DNA of 64,000 nucleotides from Rhizodiscina lignyota (taxonomy: Eukaryota; Ascomycota; Dothideomycetes; Aulographales; Rhizodiscinaceae): the NCBI GenBank assembly GCA_010015805.1, contig ML978128.1:1-64000 (forward strand), in the 5' to 3' direction. Below the pieces are notes generated by a model. The model did not search any database. It saw only the letters and a list, made by a program, of their open reading frames with translations, and was not told the DNA's origin. This document shows positions 1 to 9,005 of the stretch, one piece after another (within the stretch, counting starts at the first letter, position 1; every line of letters begins with the position of its first letter). A program made the position numbers and the translations under genes.

Positions 1-2
1 TG

Positions 3-128
3 GTTCGCGAGATGGAGTGGTTAGTGGTTCGACACGCGGACAAGTTGCATGAGAGGGGAAAAGAGTTAATTCGGGAGATTGAGTGGCTGGCGTATCAATA
101 TGGCATCCAGGCCCCGAAAGAGTGGTAG
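3..128 (+). CDS. 3' end of a truncated gene, unknown product
   Basis: An open frame enters from the left edge and ends at a TAG at 126-128, giving the last 41 residues of a protein. The peptide is charged and helix-like, with Glu, Arg and Trp spaced as in an amphipathic helix, and it ends in APKEW. Codon use looks coding, but only the tail is visible, so neither the family nor the true exon boundary can be decided. It could also be the final exon of a gene with introns. Confidence 0.4.
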   Translation, partial: VREMEWLVVRHADKLHERGKELIREIEWLAYQYGIQAPKEW

Positions 129-321
129 CATTTGTTACAGGGCCGTTGATCCAGTTATTCAATGCTACATTTCCAATGCATCGATGTGGGATAATCCTTC
201 TGAGGTAGCCGGTGCTCGCTGGGCACGAGGTCCCATGATGGCGGCGGCTCGACCTTGAGTACATCCATATGGGCAATTGTAATTCTTACAAACTTTATGT
301 CCGAAATGTGGTAACGACTCT

Positions 322-1191
322 CTAGATACAATAAAACAAGATAGTCTATGCCAGTTTAGCTTTATTGAGACTCTCCTTCGCTGTCGTCATTTCAATATCG
401 TACACTTTATCAGATCCGGGCATCAATCTGCTGCATACAGGTGCACGCTCGATATGGCATATCTCGTAGAATTTGGCAATGGCTATGTAGACCAGTTCGA
501 ATGGTATATCTACTTCCTATCTAATTCCGTCAAGACTTTCCTTCGTCGACGCCATCTCAGCCTCGTATACTTTATCACGTTCGGACATGCGTCCACTGCA
601 GACGACTGAACGCGTGATAATAGCTATGTCGTAGAATCAAGTAATGACTAGATAGCCCGGTTCAAATAGCATACTCAGAGCCTTTTTGATTGCATTAACG
701 CTTTGTTTCGCCGCCGTCATCTCAGCATCGTGCGCTCTGTCAGGTCCAGGGACGGATCTGCCGCACACATCTGAACGCTCGATAATGCACATGTCGTCCA
801 ATCTGGTCATGGCCATCTACGCCAATCGGAGCGGCATATTCAGTGCTTGTTTGGCTTCGTTGAGACCCTCCTTAGAGCCTGTCGTCTCAAATTTGCACGT
901 AGTATCATCTTTCATCTTGCATCTGATGCGGAGGACTGAACGCCTCGAAGTACCAACGCCATAGAATCCAGCAATGGCTATCCAGTCCGATCGGAATGAT
1001 ATATTCAGTGCCCGTTCCACTTCATTGAAACTCATCTTCAAGGACGGGGCCCGAATATCGCACGCAGGATCAGCTATTGTCACGCATCCGCTGCAGACAG
1101 CTGAACGCTCGATTGTTCCTGTATCATCAGGTCCGGTAATGGCTATTCAGCCAATTAGAACAGCATATTCGGTGCCAGTCAGACCTCTTCA
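322..1191 (-). pseudogene. Decayed gene encoding 55-residue tandem repeats
   Basis: Read on the minus strand, one frame runs through five imperfect repeats of exactly 55 codons each. Shared blocks include IAIAKFY, IERS.VC, a variant of DKVYDAEM and a helix resembling TAKESLNEAKQALN. All units stay in one frame, so no net frameshift has accumulated. The frame is broken by stop codons at 517-519, 637-639, 817-819, 1147-1149 and 1189-1191, and terminates at 322-324. The longest open run is 820-1146. Several stops sit where sister repeats have Trp or Gln, as expected from C-to-T type change such as RIP. I do not recognise the repeat family. The 5' end is unclear beyond about 1190. Function is unknown. 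Confidence 0.6.
348..1175. repeat. Five degenerate 165-bp tandem repeats
   Basis: A shared core (a variant of GAACGCTCGA) recurs with its CGC at 446, 611, 776, 941 and 1106, a spacing of exactly 165 bp each time. Flanking blocks also recur: CTCCTTCG-like, GTCATCTCA-like, ATCCGCTGCAGAC-like, CAATGGCTAT-like and GGCATATTCAGTGCC-like. Units are roughly 60-75% alike by eye. The spacing is a multiple of three, matching the 55-codon period described for the decayed minus-strand gene. Confidence 0.8.
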
Positions 1192-1367
1192 GAGCGCTGT
1201 TTTGCTGCTTCTAGCTTAGGTTGAGAACTGCTGTCATGTTCCACCAAGCGGTCCTGTGGCGCTGAAGTACCCATAAGATCGAGTGTCATGTCAGTTAAAT
1301 ACGGGGTCACCACTAAAGAACATGAAAAAAGCATTTTGACATCATCAGTTCTATTGCTTTGTCATTT

Positions 1368-1399
1368 GAATGGCCATGCCACTGCCGGCATGGCCATTC
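1368..1399. repeat. 13-bp perfect hairpin, 6-nt loop
   Basis: The arm GAATGGCCATGCC (1368-1380) is followed by ACTGCC and the exact reverse complement (1387-1399). It lies about 170 bp downstream of the BRF1 stop codon on that gene's 3' side, so it could form in the BRF1 3' UTR. It could also be the scar of a small inverted-repeat element. Confidence 0.75.
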
Positions 1400-1418
1400 G
1401 ATCTATTTCAGCTACTTA

Positions 1419-1529
1419 GTTACTTCTATCTGAATGGAAGTCCTCAGTAGCAGAAGAATGCTCTTCAGCGCTATGTGCGCCGCCTAGCATTTTCCTACCA
1501 CCGCGAACCTCCATTCAGATAGAAGTAAC
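1419..1529. repeat. 20-bp perfect inverted repeat flanking 71 bp
   Basis: GTTACTTCTATCTGAATGGA at 1419-1438 is the exact reverse complement of 1510-1529. The enclosed 71 bp has no coding sign. Size and shape resemble a very small MITE-like element or a long 3' UTR hairpin for BRF1, whose stop lies 41 bp beyond the right arm. I could not see a clear target-site duplication. Confidence 0.75.
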
Positions 1530-1569
1530 GACGCGATCCGCAGCGCGCCGGACAGCATTGGTGACACGG

Positions 1570-3977
1570 TCACACCTCCTCACCCCAACCGTCGTCAGAG
1601 TCGTCGCCATATGTGCCATATCCAATGGCGCTGACCGAGTCACCAATGCTCTCCAAGGCGCTGCGGACCTCGTCATCATCCTCCTCCTCCATGTCCTGGT
1701 CCTCGTCTTCCTCATCGTCCGAAATGTCGATGGGCTTAGCCGGAGATGGATCAGGCCGAGCGCGCTCCTGCGAAGCACGACCACCAGAGGTGACGCTCGC
1801 ACGACGCTTGGGCTTCTTCGCCTCAGCCTGATCCATCCCAGACCCCTCCCCAACCTCCGACCCCGACATCGAAATCCCAGTCTCAACAGACGCCTCGCGA
1901 TCCTTGTCTCCGGATGAGCCTCCGCTGTCGTCTCCACCACTCGATGTGGTTATGTCGTTGCCATCCGCATCGTAGATCTCCTTCATCCTGTCGTAGTTGA
2001 TGTTCCTCGAGTAATGCGGGTTTCTCTTCTCCAACATCTCGGCCACCGCTTCCGACGCCGTGCGACCCGGGGTTGCCCCCACCTTCTTGCGGCCCTTGCC
2101 ACCTTGCTTCTTGCCCTTGCCGGGGGTCTTCTTGGCACCTCCGGTGCGTGCTTCCTCAAGTGTACGGTCGAGGATGCGCTTCTGCTCCGCGCGCAGCCAG
2201 TCCTCGTTGTGAGTGAGCCAGATGGCCTCCTTGACCTTTTGCTCTGGCTCGGAGAGCAGGCAATGGTTGACCTCGGGGTCATCAGCGAACTCGTCCAGGT
2301 CTCCTATCGCGTCGGTGTTGTCGATCTCGTCGGGCGCGAGGGCCACGGCCGCACCGTTTGCCTGACGAAGCGTGCGTTCGCGTGTACGATGGGCTTCGGC
2401 TTGTTCCTCTGCGCGACGACGAGCTGCTTCGAAGGAGTACTCATCGAGCTCGATGCGGTCGTGCAGTATCCCCTCGATTTGCTTGCTGAGCGTACGTTCG
2501 AATCTGAGGTCGGTTTGGTGGATCTCGATTGGTGCAAGTGTCTCCTTCTTACGACGCTTGCGTGGAGGAGGCTGCAGCTCGGCGTCCTCGGCGTCCTCAC
2601 CATCGTCTTCTGGTTCGACGCTTGGACTCGCGGATGCTCGCATGAGGTTGGGGTCGATAGGGAGTGCAGGGATGACGAAACCATCTGCGTCTCGACGAAC
2701 TTCTTGGATGGTTGGGCGGGGGGTTGAGCTTTCAGGAGCCTCGCTTGCATTGTCCAGAGCCGCACGCTTGCGCTTCCTCTTCTCCTCGAGCTTCTCCAGG
2801 CGCTCCTTGCTGTTCTGCATGGATGGAGGATCGTGCTCAAACGCCAGAGCATGACCACCATTACGGAACTGATCCACTGTCATCCTTGCGCTCCTGGTTC
2901 GCTTCCACTCCTCTAGACGCTTGGCGACGGTTTGGTCAGTCGCACGAACGATGTACACAATCTCACGCACTGAGCGGCGATAGTTGTTCATCCTTGCGGC
3001 CAAGATGATGCACGCGCCAACGAGGCCGGCAGGACGTCTACCAGACACCATCCAGTCGCGGTCGAAACGGGAGAGGATCTTGCACGCGTCCTCAGCCACC
3101 CTTGAGGTATAGGTGCCAAACTCGAGGCGACGGCAGAAGCGACGGACAAGTGGCTCGATTTCGACTTGCGGGATCTTATCGGGGGCGTGATCCTTGTCGA
3201 TAGCATTCGGATTCAGGTACATCTTATTGCAGAATTCCTTGTAGACGTTGCCAAGCCTGAAGACGTTGTACTTGATTCTCTCCGCAAAGTCCATGAGCAG
3301 GACCTTGTTGTCGGGATCCCGGGTTCGGCAACAGAAGTACAGACAGATAGCTGCAACCGCACGGACGTTACGGCCTTGAGTGAACGAATTGGTCGATGCG
3401 AGCCCGTATAGACCAACGGCGTGGTCGCGGTGGCCGGCAATACCGAGCGCGTCTGCTAGACGATAGATCTCTTCACGGCCTAGGCATATGTTAGCGAAAG
3501 CAAGTTAGGAATTAGAAGGGTTCGCGACATACCAGCCTTGAGTGACATCTCCCTACTATTGCTTGGACCCATGGCTCCCCTGGGTGCTCCCGAGCCCATC
3601 GTGTGGGCAAATCGCTGGCCATCTCCAATATGGCTACCTTGCACAACCGCTTGGCCTGTGGCCGTCTCACCGAACGTGACATCGCTGACAATGTTGGCGC
3701 TTTCGACAACCGTACCGCACACTGTGCACACTAGCTGGCCTTCATGCTCGAAGACATCCTCGCTCTTGCAGCTAGGATCAGGACAGATTCTTTTTGGCTT
3801 TGCTTTCGCTGGCTGCTTTCCCTTGCTGCCAGGTTCCTGCTGTTTGGCAGTGGGTGTTTGAGTCAGAGCTTGAGCTGCCGGAGTGCTTGCTCTAGAATTC
3901 GACTCAGCGCGTCTTTGTTGTCGAAGAGTGGTGCCAGTGAGCCGAACAGCGCGAGGCCTCTCAGCCGCCGTCGACAT
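1570..3977 (-). CDS. BRF1: TFIIIB subunit BRF1 (TFIIB-related factor)
   Basis: BRF1 bridges TFIIIC, TBP and RNA polymerase III at tRNA and 5S genes in the nucleus. Two exons (3977-3533, 3479-1570) flank a 53-nt GTATGT...TAG intron and give 784 aa. A zinc ribbon sits at residues 65-87 (C65, C70, C84, C87). Its first pair is CPDPSC, two residues wider than the usual CxxC. Two cyclin folds follow at about 150-340, with the junction reading SLKAGREEIYRLADALG. The Brf1 TBP-binding block lies near residue 555 (LLSEPEQKVKEAIW). The tail is acidic and low-complexity, ending WGEEV. The intron was placed by joining the ribbon to the first cyclin repeat in frame. Two inverted repeats lie just downstream. 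Confidence 0.95.
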
Positions 3978-4690
3978 GGCTGTAGATGTTGGTTACTTCT
4001 TTTGGCAGTTGCTTGCTGTAATGCTCTGGATTGGAGAGAAGTAATCGTGCGTGGGTGTTCGTTGGTTGAGGAACGCGAGAGTGGGGAGGCTGGGATTTGT
4101 GGATGTTGTGGTGCAGCGGCAGATGGCCCGGGCTTTTTGTGCCGTCTTGGCGGAGCTGGGCGGCCCGTGAGTTCGAAACCCCGCCACCGCTTCACTCTTT
4201 CCACTTTTTCGCCAACTTCATCTCGGTTCTGCGACGTTATTACCTCGGAAAGAGAGCGCAAAAATGGTATGTAGCCGTAGTGGAAGTAGGAGATAGCCCG
4301 TTAATATTTTATTCGCACAAGGCTTGTAAAATAAGGCGAGTTGCTACAATAGGAATGAATTCGGGAGGTTGAGGGCTAAGGAGGTCATTGTGACTCAATT
4401 AACGGGCAACGCTATTGAGGAATTAAGCACAGTATTTGCATTGGTCAGAGATATTAGATCATTTGTTGAGATCATTTGTTGTCTATCCCTTCTGGATCGC
4501 TATACTAATGTTTCACACGTCAAAGGAAAATGAGAGAGGGTATCACATTAGGCTCGAGTCCGCAGACCTCCAAAAGCCTCACAAACCACGCTCCAGAAAC
4601 CCTAAAACGCCCCAAAATCGTGAATGCTAGACGATGCTCATGATAGTGATACAAAGGAAAATGTGCTTGCCGTCAGGCTGATATTCCTCT
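3978..4690. other. Intergenic, BRF1 promoter side
   Basis: This 713-bp stretch separates the BRF1 start from the stop of the next minus-strand gene, so it should hold the BRF1 promoter and the other gene's 3' UTR. A 13-bp direct duplication, GATCATTTGTTGA, occurs at 4457 and again at 4470. I see no gene. Confidence 0.5.
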
Positions 4691-6733
4691 TCACTTTAAC
4701 CCGAAACACTTTGTCACACCTCTCAAAATTCTCCCGAGCATCCTGAAACCCAGCCCAACGAACCACACAGCTGATTTGAAGACGAATCGTAATATAGCAA
4801 AAATACCCAAGGCGACTTTGGGTATCTTCTCAAAATCCTCTTCGCCCTGTGCACTCTTCTTCTGCTTCTTGCTCTGTGGCTGCGGCTTGGGCTTCGTTGT
4901 ACCTTTGCCCTTTCCCTTTCCTTTAATATCTGGACTCGGCGGAGCCTCAAATTTCAGTCCTGGATCCTCGCTTCTCCTTGACTCCGCGACTGCCACGGCA
5001 AAGACGGCGCAGACTGCCACATCAATGAGATACGGATTTCTCAGCGATTGGCACGCGGTGGCGTTGACGTCCAGGATACCAGCCGCCAGATCCAGACCCG
5101 CGAGCACGGAGTTATCCTCGTCTTCCTGGTTCGAGGGACCTGCTGGGCGATACTCATGCTTCCTGTCTCTGGAATTTGGGTATGGATTCATCAATGAGAT
5201 TTTCGCTCTCGAATTCGGGTTTGTTGGTGCATCCAGTTTACCAGAAATATCACCCTCGACCGCAATGTGCAAAACTCCTAGTGCCGGATGCAGCAGCTCG
5301 TAAGTACCGCTCCGTGGGGTTGTACGCCGCCAGAGCAACTCCACTGACTCTTGCTCTTCTGCTTGGCGCACAGCTTCCTCTGCCAGGCGCCGCGCTTCTT
5401 CTGAATTCGCATTCGGGTCCACGAGCGCCAGACTAGATCCTGCGGGAGAATTTGCAGTTGCGGAGAGTGAGGTCAGTGTTGCGAGCGTTGGTGAGAATGT
5501 CGTAATGTGATGTGGAAGATGCCCTGTCTCTGCAGCGTTGGCTTCAATATCCATGGCAAAGCCAGAGCTGTTAGCTACCGGCACGCTGTGTGTAGTTGAG
5601 AGCGATGGAGGAGGCGGTGGCGTGATGTCCATGTGTGCAATGGGTAGCACATCAGGTCGATTCGGATGATGTCGGAATACAAGGAGCTCATGCTCTTGAA
5701 GAGCATGCTGATTGCCCGCAGTATCTTCTACAATTTCGGGCTCGAGATTTGACTGCCGCAAGCTGTAGAATGGCCTCTTTGGTGTAGAGCCGAAGGTCAC
5801 TGTGGGTCGCTCTTTCGAAGGTGTCTTTGACGAAGTAGATCCGCTTGGTCTGTTCAACTGTAGAGAAAAGTTCTGTGGTCCTGCTGGGGAGACTGGTTGG
5901 CCATTCGCAGAGCTCCAAAGATTATGCAGCTCCGATCCAGGGGTAATAAATTCTCGTCCTGAGGGGCCTTGTGCTTCTGGAGGTGGAGAATACGGCGCTT
6001 TGCTAATCTTGTCCATTGGCAAGTGCGCAGGTGAGGCGACGTCCCGAGTTGGCCGATACTCTTGCTCCGCTAGAGGTACGCCGGGATTATACTGCGGAAA
6101 AATTGATTGCATTGGGATGAATTCTCCAGGGCTCACTGGTGAGCGCATAGCTGTTCGCCCACTCATGGTGCGCACGAGCGTTGGACTCGCGGAAAAGTTT
6201 GAGTCCGGTGAGCCTACGCGACTCCCATTTGGATATCCCGGCGATGGATTGTGCTTTGCTCTCTCGGGACTACGAAAAGCGGCAGCATTCTGGTTTTCCA
6301 TTATTGGCTCTGGAGTACCAACTGCTGAATCGTCTCGCGCTCCAAATTTTGGAGTTGGGGTGCGCTGCCTGGGATTCATTCGTGAGGCCAAAGAGGTGGT
6401 GCGATTTGGAAATGCAGAGACAGGGGTAGCCGAGCTGCTCGCTTCGGCTGGCGAGTTGAAGGTGTGCTCATGCGATTTGCGCTCTGGTGATGCAGTCTGC
6501 TGTCGTTCCGGCTCTTCATAATGCTGAGGAGAAGAGTAATGAATCTGGGAGGGAGCTTGGTGGGTCGCTGCGGGTACTTGTATGATTAATTCGTGGAAGT
6601 CAGCGGGCGATTTTGTGGGCTCCATATGAATCCTCGGATTCGCCGCAGAGGTCGCAGATCGCCTACTATCCTTGCGCTTGAGCTGCTTCTTGTCCGCCGG
6701 CGGGAACAGCTGGAGAGAAGGTCGCGAAGCCAT
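4691..6733 (-). CDS. Fungal protein of the 'acetylserotonin methyltransferase-like' group, no methyltransferase domain
   Basis: A single-exon frame of 680 aa begins MASRPSLQLFPPADK. The first 330 residues are Pro/Ser-rich and disordered, with a conserved-looking block IPMQSIFPQYNPGVPLAEQ and a later block REFITPGSELHNLW. A mixed region near 440-500 (EESVELLWRR-type) follows, then a hydrophobic segment around 575-595 (DVAVCAVFAVAVAES). A basic KGKGKGKG/PKPQPQ stretch precedes a hydrophobic amphipathic C-terminus (VALGIFAILRFVFKSAVWF). From memory, Pezizomycotina homologues carry the name acetylserotonin methytransferase-like, but I see no SAM-binding motif, so that name should not be read as a function. 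The tail suggests membrane attachment. Role unknown. Confidence 0.8.
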   Translation of the reverse strand: MASRPSLQLFPPADKKQLKRKDSRRSATSAANPRIHMEPTKSPADFHELIIQVPAATHQAPSQIHYSSPQHYEEPERQQTASPERKSHEHTFNSPAEASSSATPVSAFPNRTTSLASRMNPRQRTPTPKFGARDDSAVGTPEPIMENQNAAAFRSPERAKHNPSPGYPNGSRVGSPDSNFSASPTLVRTMSGRTAMRSPVSPGEFIPMQSIFPQYNPGVPLAEQEYRPTRDVASPAHLPMDKISKAPYSPPPEAQGPSGREFITPGSELHNLWSSANGQPVSPAGPQNFSLQLNRPSGSTSSKTPSKERPTVTFGSTPKRPFYSLRQSNLEPEIVEDTAGNQHALQEHELLVFRHHPNRPDVLPIAHMDITPPPPPSLSTTHSVPVANSSGFAMDIEANAAETGHLPHHITTFSPTLATLTSLSATANSPAGSSLALVDPNANSEEARRLAEEAVRQAEEQESVELLWRRTTPRSGTYELLHPALGVLHIAVEGDISGKLDAPTNPNSRAKISLMNPYPNSRDRKHEYRPAGPSNQEDEDNSVLAGLDLAAGILDVNATACQSLRNPYLIDVAVCAVFAVAVAESRRSEDPGLKFEAPPSPDIKGKGKGKGTTKPKPQPQSKKQKKSAQGEEDFEKIPKVALGIFAILRFVFKSAVWFVGLGFRMLGRILRGVTKCFGLK

Positions 6734-7605
6734 TTGGGTCCGATTAATTGCAATGGAGATATGAAGACGAAACAGAAGAATGTTAAAGATAGATGGTTTC
6801 TGTCAATGCATTGCACACCAGAGGAGGTTGGGCATTTCAATCTCACAGGAATAGAACATGAACCCGGGGGGATATAAAGTCATTGCGAATACGCTTGTCA
6901 GGGTTCACCCGGAGGCAATAGCGGCTGCGAGCATCGCTGACGATGCGACCTAGTCTCTGTTCATGCACAAGTCTTACCTCTTTCGAAGGGGCCTCTCAAA
7001 AGCATCTGGGCTAGAGGATTGGTCGCATGCAAGCGGCTGGGGAAGCTCGCACGACGACTGGCTGCTCGACGCTGCAGTTAAGCGCCCACTGCGGACACGG
7101 CGGGTTTAGCTTGCTCCCCACGTTGATCTGCCTGGATGAAACACGCGTGACGAGCTCTGCTCAGCGGCTCGACCCGAAACAGCGCGCTCTGCTGATTCGA
7201 TGGCAAAAGCTGGCCTTGCAGGCGGTCTGCACCGGTTCACGGAGTGGCCGACATGTCCGTGGCCAGCGGGCTCCACCGCCAGTGAAAGCAGGGCGCTTGG
7301 CGATACGAGTCTCACGCTCCTGGAAGGACGACTGCCGGATGACATCTTTGCAGGCGTGGTGCATCGGCGCAGCGCGTACTGGTGTGATGGCGCGTGGAGC
7401 ACGATGTGAGTGAGAAATTAGAGGATGTGAAAGCATTCTCAATTGAGGCACGACATTGTGACATCGCGCCGGCGCAAGAGACGCAGAGCTCCACTCGCTC
7501 CGTCAGCCCTACCGGCACAACGTCGGTGGCAATCAGTATGACGCCGATCGCGAGTTTTGCGCAAATTTCCACATTCAGACGAATTACCTGGAACGACCCG
7601 TGACC
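6734..7605. promoter_or_regulatory. Divergent promoter region, 4691 gene and HGH1
   Basis: An 872-bp gap separates two head-to-head genes. Some frames of 60-130 codons are open by chance in this GC-rich sequence, but none has family features. I see no RNA gene or repeat. Confidence 0.45.
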
Positions 7606-8976
7606 ATGCCTACAGAGCTTGAAGATGTAAGAGATGTTTCCTGTAGCTTATGCGCCCAGGCTCCCAGCTAAGTATCATTTCAGCTTGTCGAATTCCTGCA
7701 TCATGGGAACACTCAAATCCGACAAGTTGGTAGGCATCGTTCTGTATCACGACTCTTCAAGTCAGAACTAACGCATATTTGAAGCTGTGGAGCATCTTGT
7801 TGGATACTCAACCGCACAGCCATCCGTCTTCAAGACGGGCCAGTTGGCCCCCGTGAAGGATCTGAAGCTTTTGGTCAAAGACTATGAGGTATGCCGAGAA
7901 CGAGATTGCAGAGAATATGCACTGATCGGAACCAGCCCATCGCCAAAAATGTGCTTACAATCCTCATCAACATCTCGAACGATCAAGAGGTGCTGCATAA
8001 CCTGGCCACCGACGATGCCTTCCTCGAATCGCTCCTCGCGCGGATAACCGTATGTTAGTTCTCCATGGCGCGTTAGCAGACCAAGACGCCAGACTAATGC
8101 GATGAATACTAGAAACCAAAGGAACCAAATGCGGACGAGATAGCAATGCTACTTGCCAACCTGGCAAAGGATGAAAGCATGAAGCGGATACTAACTCTGC
8201 AACGCGCTGTGCCGAAAGACCTCTCGACCTCGAAGTACGCCATAGACCAGCTAATGGACTGCTTCGTGAAAGGAGCCGAAGGGCGATATAATAAGCACGC
8301 CAACTACGACTACCTTTCGTACTTCTTCGCCGACATAGCAAAGGTGGGATAATCGGACCTCCACGTAGCATAGTGGCTCATAATCACATAGTATCCTGAA
8401 GGACAAACCTACCTCATCACGCCACAATCGCACGACAACGACATCATCCCTCTAACGAAACTCATAGTCTTCACCGAGCATGGATCCGAAATCCGCAGGC
8501 GAGGTGTCGCCAGTACAATCAAGAATGTCGCCTTTGCCGTCCCCTCGCACACTGCACTTCTCTCGGACCATCCTTCGTCCGGCGTGAACATCCTACCCTA
8601 CCTATTACTACCGCTCATGGGCAACGAGGAGTATAATGACGAGGACACAGAGGGCATGCTGGACGAAGTACAGCTGTTGCCTCCGGATAAGGAGCGTGAG
8701 AGAGACAACGAAATTCTCAAGACGCATTTGGAGACTTTGCTGCTCCTCACCACAACCCGAGGTGGGCGAGATGTGCTCAGGGATGTGAAGGTGTATCCAA
8801 TTGTGCGGGAAGTGCATCTGCAGATTGAGGATGACGAGGTGAGGGAGAACGTGGATAGGCTAGTGCAGGTTATCATGAGGAGTGAGGAGGGCGAAGAAGT
8901 GGAGGAGGACAAGGAGAAGGAAGAGCCACGGGTAAAAGAGATAGACAGCGATGAGGAGATTGTGGACGTAATATGA
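7606..8976 (+). CDS. HGH1: Hgh1-type armadillo protein (eEF2 folding cochaperone)
   Basis: In yeast Hgh1 recruits TRiC and Hsp90 to newly made elongation factor eEF2. Here six exons (7606-7626, 7684-7729, 7785-7888, 7936-8049, 8113-8343, 8392-8976) give 366 aa. Joined text reads MPTELED-LVEFLHHGNTQIRQ-VAVEHLVGYS, then PIAKNVLTILINISNDQ and NKHANYDYLSYFFADIAK, which fits the family's helical repeats. The C-terminal domain has MGNEEYNDEDTEGMLDEVQL and TTRGGRDVLRDVKVYPIVRE, both typical of the family, followed by an acidic tail ending EIVDVI. All five introns are GT-AG, 47-63 nt long. Frame closure supports the model. Confidence 0.92.
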
Positions 8977-9005
8977 CATTGATGAGCTGCGTCAACATGA
9001 ACGCA

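Noticed and set aside
686-1219. Plus-strand open frames of 81-92 codons in the repeat block
   Set aside because: They are the opposite strand of the repeated minus-strand frame, and the repeat similarity is better explained by that frame.
2014-2727. 237-codon plus-strand frame inside BRF1
   Set aside because: Antisense shadow of the BRF1 C-terminal half; composition reflects GC-rich codons.
5802-6521. 239-codon plus-strand frame inside the 4691 gene
   Set aside because: Antisense to a better-supported gene and starts without context.
7027-7413. 128-codon frame in the HGH1 upstream region
   Set aside because: GC-rich chance frame; both strands are open here and neither resembles a protein.
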